In this document: positions 10,599-20,933 of the stretch, one piece after another | Position numbering within the stretch: position 1 is the first letter of the stretch | Layout: the number at the start of each line of letters is the position of its first letter | DNA from: Hydractinia symbiolongicarpus | Taxonomy: Eukaryota > Cnidaria > Hydrozoa > Anthoathecata > Hydractiniidae | Direction of reading: 5' to 3' | Assembly (NCBI RefSeq): GCF_029227915.1 | Contig: NC_079876.1 | Location: 22,756,001 to 22,820,000 of the forward strand | DNA length: 64,000 bases | Program-made: the position numbers and the translations under genes | The notes under the pieces: model-generated | What the model was told of the DNA's origin: nothing | Database searches by the model: none | Seen by the model: only the letters and a program-made list of their open reading frames with translations

Positions 10599-11927
10599 TC
10601 ATCGATCCTTACCACTCCTCTTGCGCCTGTTACCCACATACCCAACCACTATACCCACAGCAGCAGCCATGGCCATGTATAAATGCTTTGCCGCGAATTC
10701 AACAACTCTTGCTGCAACTCTGAAAAAGAACGACACCACGCTACAAATGATGCCAGGAAGGGCTGCACTTGCTTTGCCTGCTAAGTACTTCAAAAATCCC
10801 CCGAGTCCTTTAAGTTGTTTCCGTACAAAACCTTTCCCCGGCAGTTCCGTACAAAACCTTTCCCCGGGACTTTCAATGGCAGCTCCTTCGACAGTGCCTT
10901 CACCTCCAGTAACTGCCAGGACGATGGTAGAGACCAGCAAGCCAACAGCAGAAACGATGCTCGCTATAGTCAGGCCCTGCTCCCGAAAAAGGGTTTGGAG
11001 CCTTCCAAGCAGGGTTTTATCGTCTACGGCAATCTTCATCAGCTCGGACTTAATGGACCTCAGTTGCTTAAAAACCTCGGATGAAAGACGGTGCCTATCC
11101 AGTTCATCCCTCTTATCTTCATTCAATTTCTTCAATTCATTCTCAAGATCATTAATATCCTGAAGCCTTCGTACCCCGGGCTTCTGCTTTAACTTACCCT
11201 CTTTCGTATCTTACTATAATATTGTACAAGTTTATCCTTCACCCCCTTAATAGTCTTCTGCAGGTTTTCAATGTCGAGCTTTAATTTTCTCATATCAGGG
11301 GTCTCGATCTCATCGTCGATGCGCGCGAACGAAGTATCTGCATAACCCTTTATGTCACGAGCAAAAGTTTGAATGCTATCAACTGTTTTCATTTCAATCG
11401 TCTCACCATCCTCTTTACCCGAAGTCTCCTCACCCTTCTTAACAAGAACATCAACCTCCAGCGCAAGGTTCTGAGCCTATACCCGACCACCATTATTAGG
11501 GGTAGAGACATACTTGGTGAAGCCCATATCTCGAATATCTTGAGCCGCAAGGCCCTTTTGTCTTAGTGTACTTAATGGTAGGAACCCGGTCCCATTCTCC
11601 TTCGTAACCCTTATACCTTTGAAAAAAAGCTGTTCTCCTTCACGTCTAAAGCTACCCCTGGTGATATTGATATCTATCCGGGTTTAATCCAGAGGTCCCA
11701 GGTATTGATTATTTAGATGTGCGTAGAAGGCACTTACCTCTTCCTCTAATACAGATTTCGTTATTCTATCAAGTGTATCCTCCTGCTGCTCCGTCGTGGT
11801 ATCCCTGTACGTCTTCGAGCCCACGGAACTCCTGCGGCACAAGGAGTTCACTAGGGACATTCCCGGGCCCGAGATCATCCATCTGAATACCTTCAAAGTC
11901 TCCTTCATATCCCGGATTATCAGCCAT
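10599..11927 (-). pseudogene. Membrane-active-like Polinton virion protein (A)
   Basis: The start at 11927 (MADNPGYEGDF) faces the capsid gene across 32 bp; its leader is AATAA. The N-terminus is acidic. A central part (around 11480-11560) contains DIRDMGFTKYVSTPNNGG, followed by a coiled-coil-like segment. The C-terminal half (10599-11135, in good frame) has REQGLTIASIVSAVGLLVST, a Gly/Ala-rich linker, AGKASAALPGII, a second hydrophobic stretch and a third near the basic C-terminus. Several frameshifts and stops break the N-terminal two thirds. The alternation of amphipathic and hydrophobic helices suggests a membrane-interacting virion component, but no function is established. Confidence 0.5.
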
Positions 11928-11959
11928 TTATTCAACAAAAAAGTCCCTAATAATAAAGA
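11928..11959. promoter_or_regulatory. Divergent start region before capsid gene (A)
   Basis: Only 32 bp separate the minus-strand ATG at 11927 from the capsid ATG at 11960. Each side has its own A-rich motif: TTATT (AATAA on the minus strand) next to the left gene, and AATAATAAAG before the capsid ATG. The 29-bp gap in Polinton B (38334-38362) keeps both motifs. Confidence 0.5.
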
Positions 11960-13158
11960 ATGTTCGGTACTCTATTAGATCCGCGTAAGGAATTAAAGAC
12001 AATGCTCGCGATGAAGGGCTTGAAGCAGCGAGTAAAAATGTCGCACATGCGGACAATGATTAACGAGAATACAGAGCTATGTATTGACATGTTTCAACTT
12101 GGACCAAATGATGTCATATTTCCTGGCAGTATCAAATTCCTTTTCGATCTGGACCTAACGGGGACTAATGCGAAACGCACGATCGTTTCGAATATCGGGA
12201 AGGCCCTGGTACAGAACCTTCGTATAACACTGGGCAGCAATGAGATCCAGAACATAACCTGATCCTCGAAGGGATCAATGGTAACGATGGGAAAATTCGC
12301 GCTCTACAAGTTAAAGCGAGTGATGTAACCGGTAACAAAGAAGAAAAGGCAATTGCGGCAGCTTACGGCAACACGTTTGCTATACCACTTGGCAAGATGT
12401 TCGAATTAACATTACCCTTTTATCCAGAAGGTATACACGATAGGCTCCAATTTGCTATACGGTTCGCGCGTTTTGACCAAGTCATCATAGATGCTGGTAC
12501 GCCAGCCGTGGGGTCTACAGCGGCTAAGCCAGCGGATGCTACATATAAGATCTCAAACATGGAGCTTTGTTCGATCAGATAACCAATGAAGAGCTCGCGA
12601 GTGTCATGTTGTCCAGGTACACCCGGTTTGCTTTGCCATATGTGCGCGTACTCCGCAGCAAGATAGTAACGATGAATAAAAGTGCCACCAGACATAATCT
12701 CCATGTCTGCCAAGAGCCTGAAGGGTATACTCCTACTCTTTGTGGATCCTAGCGAAGTAAAAGCATATGCTGGTGCTAACGAGACCCTCTACAACCCCAA
12801 GATTGAGAAGGTCTCGATCACTGTCAAAGGTAAGCCCTATCAGCTATATTCACATGCAATGTTACCAAACGATCACATTGAAACGGTTGTGAACCTGTTT
12901 GGTAGTCACGATAAGCACCAAGTGACTGCTGGCCAGTTTTTCACCACCAGGTATGCATTGTTCATCGATTTCCACAGTAGCCCCGATAATAACCTGCACG
13001 GTTCTGGCAGACCCCTCCAACGTGTTAATGATGGCATTACACTGCATATAACTAACAAAGCGGATGGCACAAGCGGTGAAATTAACTGTTATGTGTACTT
13101 GCTCCAAGCTGCGCAGTTGAACATCTTGGATGAGCGCTTCCACTCTGTAGAATATTAG
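11960..13158 (+). pseudogene. Polinton major capsid protein, double jelly-roll (A)
   Basis: Homologue of the better preserved gene at 38363-39637. The N-terminal third (to 12262) is in frame and includes GPNDVIFPGSIKFLFDLDLT and RTIVSNIGKALVQNLRITL. Then about 20 codons present in copy B are missing and the frame is lost. Further segments (GKMFELTLPFYPEGIHDRLQ; the block ending DQITNEELASVMLSRYTRF) are in two other frames. The last third (12682-13158) is intact and contains FVDPSEVKAYAG, NPKIEKVSITV and SGRPLQRVNDGITLHI. Length (about 400 residues) and order match the Polinton hexon-type capsid protein predicted to form the icosahedral shell. As it stands it cannot make a full protein. Confidence 0.75.
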
Positions 13159-13165
13159 AATAAAG

Positions 13166-13543
13166 ATGGCTACAATCGGCGTACTCGTAGCAGGTGCTGC
13201 TATAAATGCACTGGCATTTAGCGGCTCGAATTTTCTGTTCAGCAAACTCGTTGGCATGGGGAAGAGGAAAGAAAAAGACATGATAAAGCTATCGAACAAC
13301 TTCAAGCTGCTCAAGCCCAATGGGTACGTGACAGACAGGCAAAGATCGACTGGTACAATCAGCAACGCAAGCTTAAGCGTCAAGTTGGTGAAAGACTGAA
13401 GAAGTTTGATGAGGGCATGAGAGAGTATTACACCGTGACAATCGAGAAAGCTCCAAAGCTCTCGGACTATTATATACCTTCAAAGCAACAGCAGGACGGC
13501 GAACTTGGCACTTCTTGGGTTGGCGGCGTATAGGTGGGCCTAG
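13166..13543 (+). pseudogene. Small conserved membrane protein (A)
   Basis: Starts MATIGVLVAGAAINALAFSG at 13166, seven bases after the capsid stop, with GAATAAAG before the ATG. The N-terminal hydrophobic segment is preserved, but the frame is lost after about residue 45. The downstream helical part and the C-terminal LALLGLAAYRWA-like anchor are in other frames, ending in a TAG at 13541-13543. A few codons present in copy B (39681-40079) are deleted near the C-terminal anchor. Likely a membrane or virion-associated protein of unknown role. Confidence 0.55.
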
Positions 13544-13561
13544 ATGCAACGCGGGACGTTT

Positions 13562-13587
13562 TCGATATGTAATAAACATGTCGAAAG
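13562..13587 (+). promoter_or_regulatory. Hairpin with AATAAA loop over integrase start (A)
   Basis: Arms TTTCGATATG and CATGTCGAAA (one G-T pair) flank the loop TAATAAA, and the integrase ATG lies in the 3' arm. Polinton B has the same structure with a perfect 12-bp stem (40088-40117). It may be a 3'-end signal for the upstream gene, a start signal for the integrase, or both. Confidence 0.5.
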
Positions 13588-14320
13588 CAACAGAAAATAT
13601 CGTTGCCCTCAAAGAGGACGAAAAACTAAGCAGTATCTATTACCAACCCGAACACCTTTGGTCTGGTCGAAAAGCGATCAAATTGCTCGCTGAACACTCT
13701 GGCTTTTTCTAGAAAGAGGGTTATTCACTGGTTGACTCGTCAACTGCTCTGGCTCAGACATATTCGAGGTCCTAAGCGTATCGACTTCCCACATTTCACA
13801 ATTACAAAGCCGAATGAAATGCACCAATTTGACTTGCTTTACATGCCCCATGATAAAGTCTATGGAAATACGTATAAATACATCCTCACAGGCATCGACG
13901 TGGCTTTGAGGTACAAAGTATCTAGACCATTACAAAGCGGGACCTTTACGATACCCAAAGACCTTCCAAGTGAGATAATGGCTCAGAGCTCAAGTCAGAC
14001 GGGAGCAAACTGCTGGAAAGCAAAGGGGTCGAGAAAAAGCGTGAATACCACCACACTTTCACGGCCTTCGTCGAATCGTATAACAAGGTGCTCGCGCAGA
14101 GACTGTTCAAACCTCAAGATGCACAAGAGTTGGACAGTGATGAACAGAGTGCCACTTGGGTTAAACACTTGTACACTATCGTGAAAAGTTTGAACAACAC
14201 CAAAACAGCTATGATTGGTATGAAACCTTCGAAAGCGATCAAACTCGACGAAGTCCCACTTACAAAAAGCGAAGGCCATCCTGAAGAAAAGCTCCTACCC
14301 GATACTAAGGTGAACCACTG
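13578..14320 (+). pseudogene. Retroviral-type (DDE) integrase of Polinton A
   Basis: Start MSKATENIV at 13578. The N-terminal module (YYQPEHLWSGRKAIKLLAEH) matches the Polinton integrase. The frame breaks at about 13710 and then runs from 13732 with NEMHQFDLLYMPHDKVYGNT, which carries the first catalytic Asp. A further frameshift near 13973 leads to the DNGSE motif (second Asp) and the AFVESYNKV motif (catalytic Glu), then NNTKTAMIGMKPSKAIKL. All three catalytic residues are therefore still readable, spread over two frames. The normal C-terminus is lost after about 14303, where a palindrome begins. In Polintons this enzyme inserts the element and makes a 6-bp target duplication. Confidence 0.75.
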
Positions 14321-14332
14321 GTTCACCTTAGT
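14304..14332. terminator. Perfect 14-bp palindrome at convergent junction
   Basis: Arms ACTAAGGTGAACCA and TGGTTCACCTTAGT with a single central base. It lies between the end of the plus-strand integrase and the minus-strand gene ending at 14366. It probably served as a two-way transcript-end hairpin like the others. Confidence 0.5.
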
Positions 14333-14365
14333 ATTGCAGCCCTGGCCTCTGTCGGTAAAATTGTA

Positions 14366-14599
14366 TCATAACCCTCTATATATTAAACGAGGCACCATGA
14401 TGGTGGAACCTATAATGGCAAACCTCCTGATCCAGTTTGCCTGGTCTCGAATTCGGCGCAAATCCCGCGCTATGTCGCCCAACAGCCACCAATGTTTAGC
14501 CGTTTCGGATGGTTCCTTGATTGAAATGTTATCATACGCGAGCTCGACCTCAATTCTCTTGATCCGTTCTATAAGCTGCTTAATTGTATCCTCGGTCAT
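14366..14599 (-). CDS. Small helical membrane-like protein (Polinton A)
   Basis: An intact 77-residue ORF, start MTEDTIKQLIERIKRIE at 14599 preceded by AAATAAAAT. The first 30 residues form a heptad-like amphipathic helix; near the C-terminus WIRRFAIIGSTIMVPRLIY could be a short membrane segment. It has no counterpart in Polinton B, where this region is deleted. No function recognised. Confidence 0.4.
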   Translation of the reverse strand: MTEDTIKQLIERIKRIEVELAYDNISIKEPSETAKHWWLLGDIARDLRRIRDQANWIRRFAIIGSTIMVPRLIYRGL

Positions 14600-14986
14600 A
14601 TTTTATTTAGGAGATGGGACTCCAAACAGGGCTAATGCGCGCCATTGGCTCACATTTAGGATTATACTCCAAGAGGAAGCAATAAAGGCCTGGTTCTGTC
14701 AGTAAAACATGGGTCCGAACCGCCATCCTCCCAATTTCATTAACTGTATACCCAACAGCTCTAACAACATCGCAGGGATCCCGAACACTTCACGTCATGA
14801 AATAGGGGTCGTTTGTAACGACCCCCTTGACAAAACTAAAAATCCCCACGATGCTTTCGTAACATTGGAAGGTGCCTTGGAGATAGTTGTCAAATCAAAA
14901 AGACCCAAGGCTTTGGGTGGACAGGGCCCACCCCTTGAAGCTTAACAACAGCGTCACCTTTCCGTCCTTGGATGGGTAGATTCAGA
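14600..14986. other. Unassigned sequence between small gene and ATPase
   Basis: Neither strand gives a credible Polinton gene. A plus-strand open frame (14709-14945) is 78 codons but has no recognisable features. It may be a fragment of an unrelated repeat inserted between two minus-strand genes. The short palindrome GGGGTCGTTTGTAACGACCCC lies near 14806-14826. Confidence 0.35.
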
Positions 14987-15570
14987 TCACTCGAGAATCT
15001 CCCAAGTCCTTGGATGCGCAAGTATCACGTACAAGCACGCAAGCTTGGGCTTTTTCAGCAGGGTTTTGATCGACTCCCAATCCGAGATCATGTTAGTCTC
15101 CTCGTCGATAAGCTTCATGTCGCTGCGCTTGTGGGGGTACCACATAAACAATTGCTTCTTTTGACGTCTTCGGTTCTTTGGCAAGGCCGTATAACACTGC
15201 GTTAATAACAAAGCGCTGTGCCTCCTATGCCTCCCACTGATGGCCAGCTCGAGCAGAGGTTGACGCTTCTTGTCGAGGCTCTCTTCGGCGATCATATCAT
15301 CAACGATAAACAGAGTCTCCTCTCCTGCTAGGAGCTTTGATAGTTGCTCGATCCAGTCGAACAACTGGTTTCGTGGCTCGATTAGGAACACATAGTCATC
15401 CTTCCAAAGCGATGCTCTATCGAGATAAGTCTTGTTCCAGCGAATTGTTGGGCAGAGGATGACAACGTTGTGGAAATGGTGCTTGTACTCATTCTCGAGC
15501 AAGTTTTACCACAGCTTGTAGGTCCCATGAAGATCGCCGTATGGGGTTGAAGAACCACATCAAGGGTCAT
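14987..15570 (-). pseudogene. A32/FtsK-HerA-type DNA packaging ATPase (A)
   Basis: Start MTLDVVLQPHTAIF at 15570, after AGAATAAAT. The Walker A motif GPTSCGKT is at residues 17-24. A frameshift follows near 15505, then the main segment (14987-15502) begins ENEYKHHFHNVVILCPTIRW and includes the Walker B motif EETLFIVDD, the ISGRHRRHSALLLTQ sensor-like block and KKQLFMWYPHKRSDMKLI. Order and spacing fit the viral packaging ATPase family that pumps genomes into capsids. Total about 195 residues, slightly short for the family because the C-terminus ends at a stop after RTWEILE. Polinton B has lost this gene entirely. Confidence 0.75.
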
Positions 15571-15613
15571 ATTTATTCTATCTGCCTTGGGCAGACAGAA
15601 ACCTTGGATGTAC

Positions 15614-15855
15614 CTACTTGGCCTTTGGTACTATGGAGGCGGGAATCCACCCTTTGGAGACGGCCACCTCACGGCTTCCTCGTCCAGCTGAAAAATAAGC
15701 GATCATCTTCATCACGTCGCTGGTATCCAGCTTGGTGCTGGGGCTCCAGATCCCGAGGAACCTCTTGCCAACCATGGCATATGCAAATGTAAACCCAAGG
15801 TCCACGACTGTCTTATACGGAACGTTGATTATCTCTTTTTGCAGGGGTGTAACGT
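15614..15855 (-). pseudogene. Small conserved protein, start codon lost (A)
   Basis: The clear part is VVDLGFTFAYAMVGKRFLGI followed by WSPSTKLDTSDVMKMIAYF and a C-terminal KGWIPASIVPK. One hydrophobic helix is followed by a 'LDTSDV' motif. Upstream in frame the reading runs to a stop at about 15856 without an ATG, so the start seems lost or lies at an internal codon. Conserved in animal Polintons between ATPase and polymerase; function unknown. Confidence 0.4.
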
Positions 15856-15881
15856 TAGAACTTATTTATATTATGATTATT

Positions 15882-16211
15882 TCATCTTGAAAAAGTTGGT
15901 ATTGGGCTGGACTGTAGGCTCTTGCTGAGGCTGCTTTGGTGCACGTGTTTCGGCAGGCTGTTGGGCCGCTGCAGGTTGCTTACGCGTAAGGTAGTAGACT
16001 CCGCAACTGCTATACAAACAAATACGATGCCTCCACCAATGTATACGTTGCCTGAATGTATAGAACTGCCTCCAGAAGAGGTTTTGACCGTAGATTCTAC
16101 TGTGCCCTCTTGTTGCTTCAGTTTATTCAACTTGTAACTCCACGCGACTCTCCCTGGGTGCTTTGCTGGTTTTGTGAAGACCGTTACTTCTTGTGGTTGT
16201 TCAACGCTCAT
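15882..16211 (-). CDS. Small single-TM protein (Polinton A)
   Basis: I chose the ATG at 16211 (MSVEQPQEVTVFTKPAKHPG) because the frame upstream overlaps the preceding gene. The protein is about 109 residues: a polar and basic N-terminus (PGRVAWSYKLNKLKQQ), a Ser/Gly linker and one hydrophobic helix (NVYIGGGIVFVCIAVAEST), then a Ser/Pro/Gln-rich tail. It could be a type II or tail-anchored membrane protein. The far C-terminus looks out of frame with typical low-complexity tails, so the end is uncertain. No homologue in Polinton B. Confidence 0.4.
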   Translation of the reverse strand: MSVEQPQEVTVFTKPAKHPGRVAWSYKLNKLKQQEGTVESTVKTSSGGSSIHSGNVYIGGGIVFVCIAVAESTTLRVSNLQRPNSLPKHVHQSSLSKSLQSSPIPTFSR

Positions 16212-16266
16212 TTCTTTGTAAGTCGCGAGACTTACAAAATCACCTTCAAACCCATGACCTTGATCT

Positions 16267-16775
16267 TCAAGGAATTTCTTCTTGCTCTTTATCAACCTTC
16301 TCTTCAACTACCTTGGACATGAAGAGTTGGGTGTGATTAATCGTATGCGCAGCAATAAGCAGAGGTGTCAATAGCTTAACAAAAGCTGAGTACACTAGAA
16401 CCCTCAAATCAGCCATACTATCCTTGATAATAGGATCCTCCTCGATATCTTGCCTCAAGCCTTCGGGACTATCGAGGGGCACTACGTTACCTATAGCCTT
16501 CGTGTACATGCTTATCGCGTGGGTTGGTAGTGCCTTGGTAGTCTTTAAGCCCTTTTCCTGAATCTCGCGCTGAACGAACTCGGTGTGTATCTTTTCGATC
16601 ACTTCAGGTGATGCTTTATCAACAAAACCTTCTGTGCATTTCTTGGGTAGAAGGTGCTGTTTACCTTGACGTATTGCATCCTTCAAAGCCTGACGATTGT
16701 CTATAGGTTTTTCACGTTGCTCAAGCGCTTCTGCAGGGGTATCAAAACATCGAAAATTTCAGCTAATTCAGACAT
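16267..16775 (-). pseudogene. Conserved Polinton protein upstream of small TM gene
   Basis: Start MSELAEIF at 16775 after AATAATAAAG. The frame slips within the first 15-20 codons and the main segment runs 16686 to 16267. It includes TKALPTHAISMYTKAIGNVV, LRQDIEEDPIIKDSMADL and a hydrophobic block LLTPLLIAAHTINH, then an acidic C-terminus (EEKVDKEQEE). The helical pattern and 'DIEEDPIIKD' signature recur in animal Polintons just downstream of the polymerase. Unknown function; possibly a virion core or membrane-associated protein. Confidence 0.45.
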
Positions 16776-16848
16776 CTTTATTATTAGTCGTCTGTATCTC
16801 AAATAACCGAAGATGATCAAGACGTATGGATCAGTAGCAGAGCTTTCA

Positions 16849-19800
16849 TCATTTATTTGCCGCTAAACGATAACGACCCCTGGCGAGCGTTGTGATCTGG
16901 TCCGCTTTCACCTGCCGTTTGTCACCTATCGAGTGCCAGCTTGTTCACTTCCTGTGTGTAGATTTGATGCCCCTTATTCTGGATACAGACCCAGGTTTTG
17001 TATATGTCAACACCATCTTCTAGGCAGCGCCGATAGTCGTCAAATGTAATGCACTTGGACGTGACACACTTCTTCACACACTTGGCCTTGCGATCACCAC
17101 CCTCTTTAGTTAAGGATTTGTACACATAGGCCTTCGCTCTCAATGTTATAAATTCGTTTATGACCTTTCCGTTTAATTGATCCTTTAATAGACCTAGCAC
17201 ATTTTTCTTCTTGCCGATGGGGAGAGGTCAGTTGTCATCTTTGCTGTCGGCACTCGTATCGAAACGTGTCTCGACATCAACGGCAATATCACGATAAAAG
17301 TCCTCTGTTCTGATGTGGTATACGAAGAAATCCGTGTCCATATAGCAGATCCGCAGCTTGCTACCATACTTTAGCTGCATGTAATCATAGTGGAAGTTGG
17401 ACATCACGATTTTCGAGTTGTCCAGAATGGCTTGGCCAATATACACCGGCTTGTTCATCTTTACCTCTGTTTTACACATCTCCACGGCCATGAGGTGGCT
17501 GCTGAAGTAGTTCCCGCCCTTGAAGTTGGGCTTTATCACGAGTTTCGTATACTTGTCCTCGTTGTTAACCAACTGGATGTTATGATGATTCCTCAAATTC
17601 TCCATTGTCTTTCCGAACACCGAGAGATTCATAAGCTTGTAAAAGTCCTTCCCGAAATCGTTTTTGGCGACCGTTCTAAGCCCCGTGTTGTGGTCGATAT
17701 AACCCCGCAGCCATGGCTTCTGGTTAAACTGGATGACTCTATAACCTTCTTAAGCTCGAGGCCATGCTTTAAAGCTTGATGAAGAGCTCTGGTGTGCACC
17801 ACGTACTTCCGCTTGTGCTCGAGATTTGGTATCAGTTTCTCGACTCTGTGAACCACCTTGCGCTCCGGTAGAAAGGGTAGCTCCTTGTGCTTGTCATGTA
17901 GGCTCTTTGGATAATCGATGTCAACCTCCAAGATGTAGCCGTGCTTGTTGTCAGCGACAAGTTTCTCGATCCTCTTCTCTGTAAAGGTCTCAACGCTCGA
18001 CAGCCATTTGAATCCGTGCGTGGGTAGATCTTGACGCATGGCCCAACCATACAAATTGTTGGCATCGAGATACTGCAAGTATGACGACTCGTATTGGTCT
18101 CCCATATACTTGTTATTGGCTTTGGCATACCTGTGCACAGCTTGAATACCTCAAATACCTTTTTCAAACATCAGGAGCATGTCAGGATCCGTAAGGAGCT
18201 CCAGCTTGATTTCTGTGTACTTCACCGCTGCTTTCCATACCAAGCCTTGTGCGCTGTAGAAGTGGGCAGGATCGAGCTTGTAGTTATCCTGGCATACACT
18301 TCGAAAGTTCTGGACGATGTCAGTCAATAGCAGGACGTCTGCGACGATGTACATATCATGGTAGTCACCCATGTTGACCTTAGCACCCTTTGGATTGATG
18401 ACATTCCAGACTTTTTGAGCGTGTTCATAGTCTTCCTCGCTTATTCCCTTCATGTTCAACTTGCTATAGAAGGCCTCCTTTGGAGGCAGCTCAGTCTCTT
18501 TGAATCGTCGCCAGCCATCCATGTACTCGTATGGATATACACCTTTTCTGCGCATGAGTTTAAAGGTGTCATCCTCAGCGAAATACCAACGGAGATTTTT
18601 GCACTGTTCACCATCGAGGTTGCTTGCCAATTTCTCCAAGCTTGATGCCATGAATTGACAGCTGTCTATGAATCTGATCTCGATCTTCTTGTGCGTTTCG
18701 CCATCACCATACCCCATGCCTGCAATGGGTACGGTGATTTTTACGTTGAAGGAGATATACTTTTCAGTGTTTTCAGCGATGCAACCAATGTCCTGGGTAT
18801 CATACTTCTCCCCCAGTTCTCGAATGAACAAGTTGGCGTCGTACCCCGAAAGATTATGGAAGATCACGGGTACATGGCTGGGTATCTTGTACTTGAGATT
18901 GCAGGTGTTGTGCTCTGTATAGACCTGTGTAGTGACAGTGGTAACTGACTTTGCGGTTCTTTGGGTCATCGTTAAATGGTTTCATGCAGATGTGGCATGT
19001 CTTTGCCGCTTCGTGCTCTCTTTGTAACACCTCCGTTAGGGGCAGCATGTCATGCTGCGGGAAGGAAGCGTAGAGCCGCTTTACCTCATCCTCCAGGTGG
19101 TGAACGAACATCTTCACACAGTCCTTACCACGGTATCTCTGCAAGGGATATGATGTATCACCATATGCGAAGGTACTATATGTACACCAGCCACATGGTA
19201 CATGCTTATTCAGATTTTTCGTCTTGGTCTTCTTCGCATCCTCTTTCATTGGGATCAACAGGCTCCCAAAGTCCGTATAGATGGCGAATGGTACCTTGAA
19301 CTGCTGCTGACCATCCTTGTAGTAGAGCCACTTTTCCTTTTCGCTTGGCGTCGTGATCTTAACCGCTTCGTTGTCCCTGCAGTAGGTATAGTGCTTGTCT
19401 CTCGACTTAACCGTTGGAAAGGCTTGCAGACAGTTCATACAGAAGTGCATCTTTGAATGATTCTTTGATGTCTCACTACCCAGGAGCCGTGAGAGATTTT
19501 AGATGGCTATATAATGACTCTTTTTATCGTCCGTAAGGAATAGCAGATTAACCTGTTTGTGTGTACATCGACGCAGGATATTAAAAGTCTTCCCCGTCAC
19601 GTACAAGACGTTCACCGCGATGTCTGGGTTGTTCTTCTCGAATTTAGTGATATCCTTGATGCTCGTGGGAAACTCGATGCCCTGCCAGTTATAGCGTTCC
19701 ACATATGGTCTCAGCTTGCTGATTCTCTGTAGATCGCTGGTTATATCCTCATGATGCAGAGCAGTTATCATGCTCCACTTGAAACACTCCTTGTCCTTGT

Positions 19801-20766
19801 TCGCGGGGTTAATGATGGCCTTTTTGGTGGCTATCCACTTGGGTGCTTTGATATATAAGGAACCCCTTGTTAGTCGTAGCTTATGGAAGTCCACGTCGAG
19901 ATGCATGATTCGACCGATCGTGAAGCCACTTTCGGGCAGCGCTGGGTTCTCCACATGCGTTTTGACTTGGGCAAACATCGCATCTAGCACCTCGTCCACG
20001 ACGGTACCTTGAAAGACCGGTGTCATGTTGCTGTGGAATACTTTATCGACTTCGATGAACTCGCTGGTACCATCCACTGGCTTCTTCCATAAAATTTAAA
20101 GAGAGCACTGCACCTTAGCAGACCCCATGTCTTTAACCTGTTTCTCAACCAGGGTTTTCACGTGTGATCGCACCATCCCCAAGTACCCATCGACATCCGT
20201 ACCGTCTATGCCGGGGATGCGGAAACTTCGGAAGGTTCTATGGTGAACACGCTTATGTTCTTGAGGTATAAAATCTTGGTTCGGCTGCTGCTCGTCTTCG
20301 ACATGATCCTCCTTTGCCTCTTCTTCAACTTCACCCATCAGGGTCTTTCTTGCCCCATCATAAAGGGCAAGGATGCGATTATTTGCTGATGCATATATAC
20401 CTTGCACCGACTTTCTAATACCCTCTGGTACATAGTTTACAAGCCAGTCAGACCACTCTCGCAGTTTACTCTTTACTACTGGACGTGTCGTTGTCATCTC
20501 TTGGCGCTCGAAGACATTCATGGCTTCGGGTGTGGGGAGTCGAGGTTCAATCTTGCTCTAAATTGGACGGGTTTTTGCCATCTCTTGACGCGCGAATATA
20601 TCCAAGGCATCTGGTGTAAATGCTTGTGGCCTTGATTCTGGCGCAGGAACAGTTCGTGGAGATGCCTCTAATAAAACAACAAGGTCGGCTTTGCGTAGCT
20701 TGGAATAGCCGTAAGTCCACGGGTTTTCGCCATAGCGTATAACTGTTTCACAGTATATGTATTCAT
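16849..20766 (-). pseudogene. Protein-primed DNA polymerase B with SAP domain (A)
   Basis: A gene of about 1300 codons spread over at least seven open segments. The start at 20766 (after AATAAAG) opens a SAP-like module, which continues out of frame as YGYSKLRKADLVVLLE. A linker follows, then an N-terminal domain with KWIATKKAIINPANKDKECF. A Cys/His finger (HFCMNCLQAFP...H) precedes the exonuclease: Exo I reads IYTDFGSLL, Exo II HNLSGYDANLF, Exo III YHDMYIVADVLLLTD. Polymerase motif A is YLDANNLYGW, motif B KLMNLSVFGKTMEN (near 17630), motif C YMDTDFFVY (near 17335). The reading ends at 16849 after TTLARGRYRLAAN. The Exo I glutamate is Gly and the residue after the motif C DTD is Phe instead of the usual Ser. 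In life it would replicate the element using a terminal protein. Confidence 0.8.
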
Positions 20767-20810
20767 CTTTATTATATAGATTTTTGATTTCAATCAACAA
20801 AATTTCTATT

Positions 20811-20933
20811 TTGAGTAAGGGACTTTCCCCTTACTCACTTGCGCAATCTCTATTTTTGTTGATGTCATCATTATTCCCGTTAGTCGCTATTGCGCATGCG
20901 TGGGATTTTATCGGAATCGGATTTGGTTTTCGG
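20811..20933 (-). repeat. Polinton A right terminal inverted repeat (truncated)
   Basis: Partner of 6035-6157. It stops abruptly at GGTTTTCGGA and passes straight into Helitron interior sequence, whereas the left TIR continues about 100 bp further out. The outer part of the right TIR is therefore missing. It includes the GAGTAAGGG/CCCTTACTC hairpin. Confidence 0.8.

Larger units (their letters stand above)
5934..20933. mobile_element. Polinton/Maverick element A (polintovirus-like)
   Basis: This is a roughly 15-kb element bounded by inverted repeats. It encodes the Polinton set: major capsid protein, candidate minor capsid protein, retroviral-type integrase, A32-like packaging ATPase, protein-primed DNA polymerase B and several small conserved proteins. 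No adenovirus-type protease was found. The genes are tightly packed on both strands and visibly richer in G+C than the flanks. Most genes carry one or more frameshifts, so this is a decayed integrated copy. The outer left limit is uncertain (about 5934-5945) and the right end appears shortened at 20933. Polintons are known to be large self-synthesising transposons related to virophages and adintoviruses. Confidence 0.85.

Noticed and set aside
14709-14945. Plus-strand ORF in Polinton A as a gene
   Set aside because: No start context typical of the element, no homologue in B, and no recognisable pattern.
14366-16775. Adenovirus-type cysteine protease in Polinton A
   Set aside because: Polintons usually encode one, but I could not find the His-Asp/Glu-Cys pattern in any frame of this region; it may be lost.
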